Shown here: positions 1-6,524 of the stretch, one piece after another
How the letters are laid out: every line of letters begins with the position of its first letter
Position numbering within the stretch: the stretch's first letter is position 1
Source of the DNA: Deltaproteobacteria bacterium RIFOXYA12_FULL_61_11
GTDB taxonomy: Bacteria; Bdellovibrionota_F; JAHFAK01; YA12-FULL-61-11
Direction: 5' to 3'
DNA length: 22,040 bases
NCBI GenBank assembly: GCA_001799195.1
Contig: MGSU01000340.1
Coordinates: 1 to 22,040 of the forward strand
The notes under the pieces: model-generated
What the model was told of the DNA's origin: nothing
Seen by the model: the letters and a program-made list of their open reading frames with translations, nothing else
Database searches by the model: none
Program-made: the position numbers and the translations under genes

Positions 1-532
1 GGAAAGGATAACAGGCGGCAATTTCGTTGATTTTATCCGAGAAGGCCTCGTTCCAACTGCAGTTGACCACCGGGATGCGATGGATGAGGATGAATCGCTT
101 CATATTGTTGAACAGTAATCGTCGGGCCTCGGTCTTATGACGGGCCTTCTCTCGCAGCACGGCGAGGGGGAGGGGGGTCCTGCAAACCTCATCTTCTTCG
201 ACCAGAAAATCGAAGGGCATCTTCAGCGCGTGTAAGCGGGCCTGGGGGGTGCAGACGGCGATGATCCCGGCCACAGCGGTGCCATGCCCGAGGTAGTATT
301 CGTAATTCGCGCGGTTAGCTTCAGAGAGCCCCTCGTAGAAGTGAGGGTCGAATTGTTCGGGGCAATCGCTCTCGAAGTTCCAACTCGAATGAAGAGCGTA
401 ACGGTCCCCTCGCATGGTGAGGAGATCGGTCTGGTCTGGATGCTCTTCTTCCGCGGGGCGATCCTGTCGTATCAACTCAGTATCGAAATCGACCCCTCCG
501 TCGATGATGCCAACATCCACACCTGGTGCCAT
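1..532 (-). CDS. Subtilisin-like serine protease (peptidase S8), 3' end beyond the window
   Basis: The minus strand from 532 to the left edge encodes about 177 residues of a subtilase. The catalytic Asp lies in VGIIDGGVDF (residue 11 from the ATG at 532) and the catalytic His in YYLGHGTAVAGIIA (residue 83). VVNCSW near residue 155 matches the strand before the oxyanion-hole region. The Asn and Ser motifs would lie outside the window. Subtilases are secreted or intracellular serine endopeptidases. No signal peptide is visible. The ATG at 532 has no good Shine-Dalgarno and begins only ten residues before the catalytic Asp, which is too short for this fold. The same frame stays open upstream to about 700 but looks non-coding there. 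The neighbouring frame from an ATG at 644 looks coding, so a one-base frame break around 535-550 is likely. The family call is firm; the start is not. Confidence 0.85.
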   Translation of the reverse strand, partial: MAPGVDVGIIDGGVDFDTELIRQDRPAEEEHPDQTDLLTMRGDRYALHSSWNFESDCPEQFDPHFYEGLSEANRANYEYYLGHGTAVAGIIAVCTPQARLHALKMPFDFLVEEDEVCRTPLPLAVLREKARHKTEARRLLFNNMKRFILIHRIPVVNCSWNEAFSDKINEIAACYPF

Positions 533-644
533 GCCGCTCGTCCGCCGCCACCCTGGAGGAGGAACTATACTGAAAGGCCGGGTTGATATCAAGAAAACCG
601 GAAATTGCCCGAGACTCAAGTTCGATGGGAGGTATCTCCCACAT
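533..644 (-). other. Probable displaced 5' coding segment of the subtilase (shifted frame)
   Basis: Read on the minus strand from an ATG at 644, this stretch gives MWEIPPIELES, then ISGFLDINPAFQY and a Ser-rich run, before entering nonsense past about 535. Its codons mostly end in G or C, as in the genuine genes here. The catalytic-domain frame over the same bases has fewer such codons and a proline-rich, unnatural peptide. A GGAGAG lies about 10 bases before the ATG. Joining this segment to the catalytic frame needs one base to be skipped. This is inference from codon use and family layout: subtilases usually carry some 25-40 residues with an 'I.A..AW'-like stretch before the catalytic Asp. 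Confidence 0.4.
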
Positions 645-826
645 TTGATGGGCTCTCTCCCGGCTCGCTGCCAAGTGGTGAATACGTGGTGCGACTGCGC
701 CTATATGTCGCAGATTCAAGTTTGCAGAAAATAGTATAAAATGTTGAAAATATAGCAATAAAAAACGGCATTAAAGTTGCTTTTAATAAAATTAACGTTG
801 CAAAATGCACCGGGAGATTTGGAGCT
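645..826. promoter_or_regulatory. AT-rich divergent intergenic region
   Basis: This region separates the leftward subtilase from the rightward secreted-protein gene. Bases 720-800 are far richer in A and T than the rest of the window. They hold TATAAAAT at 735-742 and TAAAAT at 787-792, either of which could serve as a -10 box for the gene at 827. No convincing -35 partner sits at the usual distance, so no exact promoter is claimed. I see no terminator hairpin or RNA gene. Confidence 0.45.
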
Positions 827-1369
827 ATGAAGACAACCCTATTCGCAGTTCTCGTAGGAGTCCTTGTTGCAAGCTCGGCCTCGGGAGAAACACAGTACGC
901 GGCCCATTCGTTCAAGATGACGATCCTCTATGATCTCACCGAGGGTGACGGTTGTGAGCTTCTTGCCGGTAGAATCCAGAAAACCATTCATGCGATGTTC
1001 CCGGAGAATGACCTGAGCACCTACTTCACCGTTTCCGGAGGGCAGAAGAAGTTCAGTCTGACCCCCTCGCCTATCGGCGCCCTTGCTGCTTGTCAGATCA
1101 ATGTCTACCGGCCTCGGCAGGTGAAAGAGGATGTCATCCAGGAAGGGTATGTCTCGGAAACCTCCCTGCCGCTTGCCCTTGTCGACGATACCATGCGGGT
1201 CGAAGAGCGTTGCGACATGTATGGAAGGTCGTTGGAAGGTGCTCTGCAGTTCCTCTTTCCCCATCGCACCGCAGATTTCTCGGTGGTAGGAGTACTTGGG
1301 AATAAAGCTCTCAGCCCCGACACCCTGTTCGAGTACGGGGTCTGCACCCTGAACATCCGGCCGAACTGA
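827..1369 (+). CDS. Small secreted protein of unknown function, four cysteines
   Basis: This 180-residue protein is not recognised. It begins with a clear signal peptide: MKTT, a hydrophobic core LFAVLVGVLVASSAS, and a probable cleavage near ASSASG|E. GGAG lies at a sensible distance before the ATG. The mature protein of about 160 residues holds four cysteines (in GCELL, AACQI, ERCDM and GVCTL), compatible with two disulfides in the periplasm or outside the cell. No catalytic motif, repeat or membrane span is visible after the signal peptide. It stands alone between an AT-rich promoter region and the convergent SDR gene. High GC at third positions and the signal peptide argue that it is real, and not the minus-strand shadow of similar length. 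Confidence 0.75.
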   Translation: MKTTLFAVLVGVLVASSASGETQYAAHSFKMTILYDLTEGDGCELLAGRIQKTIHAMFPENDLSTYFTVSGGQKKFSLTPSPIGALAACQINVYRPRQVKEDVIQEGYVSETSLPLALVDDTMRVEERCDMYGRSLEGALQFLFPHRTADFSVVGVLGNKALSPDTLFEYGVCTLNIRPN

Positions 1370-1419
1370 GCCCTTCCGACCGTGTTCCCTGGCCTCCTCG
1401 GCACCTCGCTCGACCAAAC

Positions 1420-2373
1420 TCAGAACTCGATGTGCCCCTCGGGTTCGAAGCCCAATTCGCGACGGGCCTTGGCGATGTCCAGGAGACCTGTGTATTTTTG
1501 GCGTTGCCGGTCGACCTCGTAGTAGTACCTAGTCAGGCCAAGGGCTCGGGTGGCCCAGTTGAGCGGCCCGAGCAGAGGTTCCGGCAAGCCGAGACAGAAG
1601 GAGTGGTTGAGATCGGCGAAGGTCGCCAGCGGTGCCGTGTCTTTCCCCGCGATGTTGTAGATTCCCTTGACGTTCTTGAAGATCGCCAGCTCGATGGCCC
1701 GGATGACGTCCTTCATGTGCAAGAGGTTGATCATCGGATTGAAGCCCATGGTGCGGAAGACGATCTTGGAATCGAAATAGGAATTGTACTGCCCACCGAT
1801 ATTCCTGCCGAAGATGCTGGCCATACGTAGGATGACGATGCGCATGGTTTTGCTGTCCATGTAGGCCCTGCAGATCATGTCCGCGTCGACCCGGTCTTTG
1901 ATCCACTGGTCGGCCTCGGGGTCGTGGTTCAGTTCGGCGTGTTCGTCGAGGAAGACCGGGTTGCTGGGTCGGAGCTTGTAGACCGAATCCGAACTCTTGA
2001 ACACGAACTTGGTCACCGTGCCGGTGCCGATGCACGCTTCGATCAGGTTCTTGGTGCCGTGGACGTTGAGTAGGTGGACGTCCTTGCCGTGCATCTGGCG
2101 GTTGTGGAAGGCGAGATGAACCACGGTGTCGATGGCGCAATCCTTGAACACGCGGGAGAGGAAGAGGTTCTTGAGTTCACGGTACTTGAGGATGTTGCAG
2201 TTGCGGTAGAGGAACCTCGAGCGATCGAGGTCTTTGAAGTAGTAGGGTAATTTATCCCGGCCAAGCCCCAGGATGAACCCTACCCGCGGGTTTTGGATGA
2301 GGTGTTGGGTCAGGTTCCTACCGATGGAACTGGTCACTCCGGTGATGAGCACATTCTTCTTCGTGGTCGGCAT
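1420..2373 (-). CDS. NAD-dependent epimerase/dehydratase-like protein (extended SDR) with atypical active site
   Basis: This 317-residue protein has the extended short-chain dehydrogenase/reductase (SDR) layout. It shows the nucleotide-binding TGVTSSIGR at 11-19, VVHLAF near 84-89 where family members carry the NN/LAA segment, and the beta-5 segment FKSSDSVY around 125-132. LRMASIFGRN follows, typical of epimerases and dehydratases. The usual catalytic YxxxK appears to be replaced by W157xxxR161 in DQWIKDRVDAD, so classical redox chemistry is doubtful. Binding of a nucleotide or sugar remains plausible. The ATG lies 3 bases after the stop of the acyltransferase gene, with GGGGGAG inside that gene's end, so the two are very probably translated together. 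A role in lipid or glycolipid metabolism is inferred from this pairing only. Confidence 0.85.
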   Translation of the reverse strand: MPTTKKNVLITGVTSSIGRNLTQHLIQNPRVGFILGLGRDKLPYYFKDLDRSRFLYRNCNILKYRELKNLFLSRVFKDCAIDTVVHLAFHNRQMHGKDVHLLNVHGTKNLIEACIGTGTVTKFVFKSSDSVYKLRPSNPVFLDEHAELNHDPEADQWIKDRVDADMICRAYMDSKTMRIVILRMASIFGRNIGGQYNSYFDSKIVFRTMGFNPMINLLHMKDVIRAIELAIFKNVKGIYNIAGKDTAPLATFADLNHSFCLGLPEPLLGPLNWATRALGLTRYYYEVDRQRQKYTGLLDIAKARRELGFEPEGHIEF

Positions 2374-2376
2374 TGC

Positions 2377-3264
2377 TCACTCCCCCGTGAAGTCGAAGAT
2401 ACTGGTCCTGCGCCGCAAGCCCTCGTCGACCAATCCCTGGACTGCGAGTTGGACTTTGTCGGCGAGCATCCGCACCGTAGCCGGGTCCTTGACTGTTTCC
2501 GGCGGATAGTCCCGGTAGAAGTCGATCGGTTTCCCATAGTAGAGGTGGTAACGCACCGGGAGGGGCAGCATGCCGAAAGGCCCAAGCCAGGGGAAGAAGG
2601 GTGTGATCGGGAAATAGGGGAACCCCATGAGTTTTGCCAAGGGTTTGAGATTATGCAACATCGGTGCTTGTTCCTCGGCACCGATGACGGCCACGGGCAC
2701 GATGGGGGCTCGGTATTGCAGCGCAAGTTCTACGAACCCAACGTTGAAGCGCAACAAGCGGTACCGGTTGTGCCAACGCTTGCCGGTACCCTTGGCTCCC
2801 TCCGGAAAGACGATGACGGCCTCGTCGCGTTCGAGCAGATCGACGAAATTGCGGCGTGCTCCGACGACTTGACCGGCGCGGTAGAAGAAGGTGTTCACAA
2901 AGGGCAGGAAACCCATGAAGTGGTCGACCATGCCTCGTACCAGGCGAGGCTGAGCCGATCGGGACACTAAATCGACCGCGATCATCATACCGTCGAAGGG
3001 CAAGACGCCGGAATGATTGGGAACGTAGAGTACCCGCCCTCCCTCCGGCAGGTGTTCTTGTCCACTGCTCTGCACCCGGAACCAGTAATGGTACAATTGC
3101 CAAGCCAGGGCAAAACCGAGCACTGCGGTCTCTTTCTCCAGACCGAAGGGGTCGTAACCGAAGCCCGTGTCGTTGATCTTGAGGCTCATGACCCGTTTGA
3201 ACTCCTCGGCCGGGAGGAGACTCTTGGCCAGTTTGAGCGCGGTTCGGCGTTGGTGTTGCTTCAT
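2377..3264 (-). CDS. Lysophospholipid/glycerolipid acyltransferase (PlsC-like, HX6D type)
   Basis: This 295-residue protein carries the PlsC/LPLAT acyltransferase motifs. NHSGVLPFD at 83-91 gives the catalytic His84 and Asp91, six residues apart instead of the four of classical PlsC. That spacing is seen in the diacylglycerol-acyltransferase-like branch. FPEGAKG at 153-159 corresponds to the EGxR substrate-binding block, and APIVPVAVIGAEE follows as in the family. It would transfer an acyl chain from acyl-CoA or acyl-ACP to a glycerolipid or similar alcohol at the inner membrane. The substrate cannot be told from sequence. AAAGGA lies upstream of the ATG at 3264. It is the first gene of a two-gene unit with the SDR protein and is divergent from rsmB. 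Confidence 0.9.
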   Translation of the reverse strand: MKQHQRRTALKLAKSLLPAEEFKRVMSLKINDTGFGYDPFGLEKETAVLGFALAWQLYHYWFRVQSSGQEHLPEGGRVLYVPNHSGVLPFDGMMIAVDLVSRSAQPRLVRGMVDHFMGFLPFVNTFFYRAGQVVGARRNFVDLLERDEAVIVFPEGAKGTGKRWHNRYRLLRFNVGFVELALQYRAPIVPVAVIGAEEQAPMLHNLKPLAKLMGFPYFPITPFFPWLGPFGMLPLPVRYHLYYGKPIDFYRDYPPETVKDPATVRMLADKVQLAVQGLVDEGLRRRTSIFDFTGE

Positions 3265-3330
3265 CGTTCCTTTCCAAAGAGGTCACAACCGGTATTCGAT
3301 CCAACCTAGCAGAGCCCGGGCCGACCGACA

Positions 3331-3354
3331 AGTCGTGATCGGAGTCGTGATCGG
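3331..3354. repeat. Perfect tandem duplication of 12 bp
   Basis: AGTCGTGATCGG occurs twice with no gap, at 3331-3342 and 3343-3354, in the spacer between two divergent genes. It may be a recent replication-slippage duplication or a doubled protein-binding site. Confidence 0.9.
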
Positions 3355-3418
3355 ACTTGCTCAGGGCTTCTTTACAACCTGCCTTCAGGCGCGTACGGTC
3401 GGCCCAGGAAGTTCCCTC

Positions 3419-3424
3419 AGGAGG
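3419..3424 (+). promoter_or_regulatory. Ribosome binding site that favours the GTG start of rsmB
   Basis: AGGAGG sits four bases before the GTG at 3429. The spacing is slightly short, but it is the only strong Shine-Dalgarno near the 5' end of this gene. Confidence 0.55.
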
Positions 3425-3428
3425 ATCG

Positions 3429-4715
3429 GTGGTTCCGCCTACCCGCTTGTTGGCGTGGCGTCTCCTCGACGATATCCTGTTCCGCGATACACGGCTGGAG
3501 CTGGCGTTAGCCCGTGCCCGACCTTCAGCGCAGCGTGAGCAGGCCCTGTTGGTCGAGCTGGTTCGCGGCGTGTTGCGCTGCCGCGTTGCTCTAGACTGGG
3601 CCTTGACCCCGTTAGTTCGTCGCCTCGACCCACGAACTCAGAATCTCCTCCGTTTGGGGGCTTATCAAATCCTCTTCCTGGATCGAACCCCGGTTCACGC
3701 TGCGGTCGACCTGACAGTCGAATGCGTGGCCGAAACTCGAGAACGCCGTTTCGTCAACGCCGTACTCCGGTCCCTCGCCTCGCGGCGAGACGAGTTGCGC
3801 ACGGTCCTTGAGGCGCACCCAGATCCCCTGGTTCGCCACAATCTCCCGGCTGAACTCTACGCAGATCTGTGTGACTGGTTGCCGCCGCTTCAACTCGCAT
3901 CCTACCTCGAACGCATCGCCTCCCCTCCTCCCGTCTACTTGCGGGTGAACACCGCCAGGGCCACCACCGCAGAGGTCAAGGTCCAACTCCGGGCCGAAGG
4001 GGTCTCCACCGAGGAAGATACAAGCTTGCCGGGTTGCCTGCGGCTTTGTTCCCCACTTGCCGGCTATCTGCATTGCCGAGTGCATCAGGTTGGTCTGGCC
4101 ACGGTCCTCGGTCTAGGTTCCCAATTGGTCACAGCGTTGTGTGAGCCCCTACCACCGGACAGGATTCTCGATCTCTGTGCCGGCAAGGGCGGAAAATCCC
4201 TTGCCCTGTGGTTGCTCGCACCCAGGGGCTGCCATCTTACCGCTGTGGAACGGGATCGGCGTCAGGTTGTCCGCATGAAGGAAAATCTTGATCGGTTGCA
4301 GGTCCAGGCTATCGAGGTGCTTCAGGCTGATCTTCTCGACCTACACATTCGAGAGGAGTACGAGTTAGTCCTTCTCGATGCTCCGTGCAGTGCCTTGGCG
4401 GAATTGGATAAATATCCCGATCTGCGCTGGCGGTATCGCAGGAAGGACCTGGCCGGGCTTGGTTCAGCTCAACTCGCCCTGCTCCGCGTCGCTGCTTCTG
4501 CCGTAGCCCCTGGAGGGCGGCTGGTCTATTCGGTCTGTACGTTCACCCCTCGGGAGACGGTTGAGAACCTCGCGGCCTTCGAACGAGAGGCTCATGACTT
4601 CAGGTTGGTGATGCAGAGCGGTGTCGTCGCGGCTCCGGACGGGCCAGGATTGCTCCAGCGGCTGACCTCGACAGGGTTCTTCTGGGCCTGTTATCGTCGT
4701 GGGAATGGTGTATAA
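3429..4715 (+). CDS. rsmB: 16S rRNA (cytosine-967-C5)-methyltransferase RsmB
   Basis: RsmB uses S-adenosylmethionine to methylate C967 of 16S rRNA at carbon 5. From the GTG at 3429 the product has 428 residues, essentially the length of E. coli RsmB. Residues 1-130 form the NusB-like RNA-binding domain (LLAWRLLDDIL, NLLRLGAYQILFLDRTPVHAAV, RFVNAVLR). The Rossmann methyltransferase domain follows with the SAM loop LDLCAGKGGK at 247-256. DAPCS carries Cys320 and YSVCT carries Cys370, matching the two catalytic cysteines of the family. Two motifs are slightly diverged: AGKGGKS replaces the usual AAPGGKT, and Val replaces Thr before the nucleophile. A TTG at 3357 would add 24 unconserved residues. 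The gene stands alone; fmt, def or priA, common neighbours elsewhere, are absent. Confidence 0.9.
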   Translation: MVPPTRLLAWRLLDDILFRDTRLELALARARPSAQREQALLVELVRGVLRCRVALDWALTPLVRRLDPRTQNLLRLGAYQILFLDRTPVHAAVDLTVECVAETRERRFVNAVLRSLASRRDELRTVLEAHPDPLVRHNLPAELYADLCDWLPPLQLASYLERIASPPPVYLRVNTARATTAEVKVQLRAEGVSTEEDTSLPGCLRLCSPLAGYLHCRVHQVGLATVLGLGSQLVTALCEPLPPDRILDLCAGKGGKSLALWLLAPRGCHLTAVERDRRQVVRMKENLDRLQVQAIEVLQADLLDLHIREEYELVLLDAPCSALAELDKYPDLRWRYRRKDLAGLGSAQLALLRVAASAVAPGGRLVYSVCTFTPRETVENLAAFEREAHDFRLVMQSGVVAAPDGPGLLQRLTSTGFFWACYRRGNGV

Positions 4716-4976
4716 GGCCCTCCCATGGGGTGCGACCTTCTTGCCTCAGGTGTAACCGTCCAACTTGGCAGGGCTATTAAGTTGATATTGCATAGTATTT
4801 ATGCAATCTCGGCGCTTCTTGAGTTGAGTGGGAAGTTCCCCATCGAGGTCGAAGCTAGGGTCGGTTGGTGAGGAGAATAACGAGGTATTTCAAACAAATA
4901 TGACCATGAGATTTTTCTATTCTGCGGCATGCAATTTGCTTTGATGCTGTCTGAAACCAATGTCGGAGTTGGGATT
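4716..4976 (+). promoter_or_regulatory. Upstream region of the OmpA-like gene
   Basis: This 261-base non-coding stretch lies between rsmB and the OmpA-like gene. It is AT-rich around 4776-4807 and 4886-4924. It contains a perfect inverted repeat (4787-4807) and TATTCT at 4918-4923, a weak -10 candidate without a clear -35. In-frame codons from 4929 are open, but the signal peptide and Shine-Dalgarno place the real start at 4977. No intrinsic terminator with a T-tract is visible behind rsmB. Confidence 0.45.
4787..4807. promoter_or_regulatory. Perfect 8-bp inverted repeat, candidate operator
   Basis: ATTGCATA (4787-4794) and its exact reverse complement TATGCAAT (4800-4807) flank five bases. 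No T-run follows, so it is not an intrinsic terminator. The size and placement 170 bases before the OmpA-like start fit a binding site for a dimeric regulator. Confidence 0.5.
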
Positions 4977-6248
4977 ATGAAGATGGTTCAGAGCATGACG
5001 GTGATGTTCCTCGTCCTGACCCTCCCCTTGAGCGCCGGGGCCGTGTCCAGAGACGGGCTCCATCTCAACTTCGAACCCAGTATGGCCGTTCCGATCGACG
5101 AACAGAAGGAAAACTTTGACAACTTTGCCGGTTGGGACCTCGGTTTCCGGCTCGGCTACAAGAGCAGCTTCATCCAGCCGCAGCTCTCCTTTTCGTACCT
5201 CCGTTTCTGGAACGACCCGGAGAATCCGATTTATGGGGAGCAGGCAGGTTTCGATGTCCCCTCGGTCGGTGCCGGATTGCGCCTCATCCCCTTGGAAACC
5301 GAATTGGTCAATCTGTGGCTCGACGGCAATGGGCAAGCCTATCTCGCCCAACCCCCGGCTCAGCAAGAGATCGGAGTCGAAGAACAGAATCCGCGCGGAC
5401 AAGCCAATGCCGCCATGGGGTTGGGCTTCAATCTGACCGACAACCTGACCTTCGGTCCGACCGTCCGGTACGACCATGTCTTTTATCCCAAAGTCGAGGA
5501 TCTCAAGGTTGTCTCCGCCGGTATTACTTTCAGCATCCGTTTCGGCGGTGACAAAAATCCTTCGCAGGTGGCTTATTACGAGAACGGCTCGGTCGCGGTA
5601 CCGGAGGAGAGCGAAAGCGCTCCTGATGAGGTCAAACAGGAAGAAATCCTGGCCGAGGAAGATTTCACCGATGGGGGAAATCTGTGCGAAGAACTCGGGT
5701 TCACCCTGGTCATGGCCGATGACTTCAAGACCGTCGACCGGATCGCCTTCGATTTCGATGCTGCCAGCCTGCGCCCTGATCAACAGGAAACCATGGGACG
5801 TATCGTCCAGTGCTTCAAGTTCTACCTCACCGAGCATCCTGAGACCGTGGTGACCATCGAGGGACATTGTGATGAGAGGGGCAGCAACGAGTATAACCTG
5901 GCCCTGGGGTTCAGCCGTTCGCAGCGTATCTTCGAAGAGTTGGTCAACGGTGGGGTCAATTCCGAGCAACTCAAGACGATCTCTTACGGTGAAGAGCGCC
6001 CCATCGATCCTACGCACACCGAGACGGCATGGTCCAAGAACCGTCGCAGTCAGTTCATAGGAGAGAGCAAAGCTCAGCCCCAGGATGTGGCCGCCGCACC
6101 GCTCCCTACCAATTCGACCATGGTCGCAGCCGATCCCGCGACGGCGGTTGTTGTACAGGAGACTCCCAAGAAAGTCGTTCCGGTAGTAGAGATCGAGGAG
6201 AACAACGACACTACCATGCTCGAGACCTATCCCGGCAGTCTTCGTTGA
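4977..6248 (+). CDS. OmpA-family outer-membrane protein with Pal-like peptidoglycan-binding domain
   Basis: This 423-residue protein starts with a signal peptide (MKMVQSMTVMFLVLTLPLSAGA). Residues 30-190 have the alternating aromatic and glycine-rich pattern of a small beta-barrel (LGFRLGYKSS, GAGLRLIPLE, NAAMGLGFNLTDNLTFG, VVSAGITFSIRFGG). An acidic linker leads to an OmpA/Pal domain at about 245-360. EGHCDERGSNEYNLALG at 295-311 and the late NRRSQF supply the Asp and Arg that bind diaminopimelate in peptidoglycan. The tail of about 60 residues is rich in Ala, Pro and Val, is probably disordered, and is unusual after this domain. It would anchor the outer membrane to the cell wall. GGAG eight bases before the ATG at 4977 and the signal peptide decide the start over an in-frame ATG at 4929. 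Confidence 0.9.
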   Translation: MKMVQSMTVMFLVLTLPLSAGAVSRDGLHLNFEPSMAVPIDEQKENFDNFAGWDLGFRLGYKSSFIQPQLSFSYLRFWNDPENPIYGEQAGFDVPSVGAGLRLIPLETELVNLWLDGNGQAYLAQPPAQQEIGVEEQNPRGQANAAMGLGFNLTDNLTFGPTVRYDHVFYPKVEDLKVVSAGITFSIRFGGDKNPSQVAYYENGSVAVPEESESAPDEVKQEEILAEEDFTDGGNLCEELGFTLVMADDFKTVDRIAFDFDAASLRPDQQETMGRIVQCFKFYLTEHPETVVTIEGHCDERGSNEYNLALGFSRSQRIFEELVNGGVNSEQLKTISYGEERPIDPTHTETAWSKNRRSQFIGESKAQPQDVAAAPLPTNSTMVAADPATAVVVQETPKKVVPVVEIEENNDTTMLETYPGSLR

Positions 6249-6269
6249 CGTCCCTCTCTCTTAATCTTC

Positions 6270-6524
6270 CTATTGATCGCTACTCCCTTCCATCCCAACA
6301 TTGTGCTCGGCATCGAAGCCATCAAGGAGGTCATGGAGCGCTTGGGCCTGGATACCGCAGCGTTCGATGAAATGTCTGGCCTTATCATCTCCTCCAATGC
6401 TTTGACGCACGGAGAGAAGATCGAGAAAGGATGTGATTACCGCCAGGGCGCTGCGCATATCGTGACAGAAGCGTCGGAAGTCCTCGCGGTTGATCTCGAT
6501 GGTGGGTTGGGCCTTCTCGGACAT
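6270..6524 (-). CDS. Orphan mini-protein resembling a histidine-kinase DHp (HisKA) domain
   Basis: This protein of about 84 residues is little more than an H-box helix hairpin. FCHDMRSALAVITSFLDLL matches the HisKA pattern 'HELRTPLTAI..yLELL', with His22 (counting from the ATG at 6527) as the candidate phospho-acceptor. A second helix (DDKARHFIERCGIQAQALHDLLDGF) would complete the hairpin. No ATP-binding domain follows. It could be a phosphotransfer or dimerisation partner of a separate kinase, a competitor of one, or a relic. AGGAGG at 6530-6535 lies five bases before the ATG at 6524 and two before the one at 6527, which favours 6524. The start overlaps the stop of the pseudouridine synthase gene (TGATG), so it is the last gene of the operon. 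The resemblance rests on my reading of the motif only. Confidence 0.65.
   Translation of the reverse strand: MSEKAQPTIEINREDFRRFCHDMRSALAVITSFLDLLSVRQSIGGDDKARHFIERCGIQAQALHDLLDGFDAEHNVGMEGSSDQ

Larger units (their letters stand above)
3265..3428. promoter_or_regulatory. Divergent intergenic region between the acyltransferase gene and rsmB
   Basis: This region should hold promoters for both directions. I see no clear -10/-35 pair. It contains a perfect 12-bp tandem duplication, listed separately. A frame open from a TTG at 3357 could extend RsmB by 24 residues, but the extension has no family resemblance. Confidence 0.4.

Noticed and set aside
839-1417. Minus-strand open frame of 192 codons
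   Set aside because: Antisense shadow of the secreted protein at 827-1369, which has a clear signal peptide and Shine-Dalgarno.
4716-4760. CCCTCCCATGGGG as a terminator stem behind rsmB
   Set aside because: The stem is short and imperfect and no T-run follows.
4917-6017. Minus-strand open frame of 366 codons
   Set aside because: Antisense shadow of the OmpA-like gene, which has unmistakable Pal-domain motifs.
6188-6300. Possible bidirectional terminator between the convergent OmpA-like and DHp-like genes
   Set aside because: The 21-base gap and its flanks contain no stable hairpin followed by T residues on either strand.
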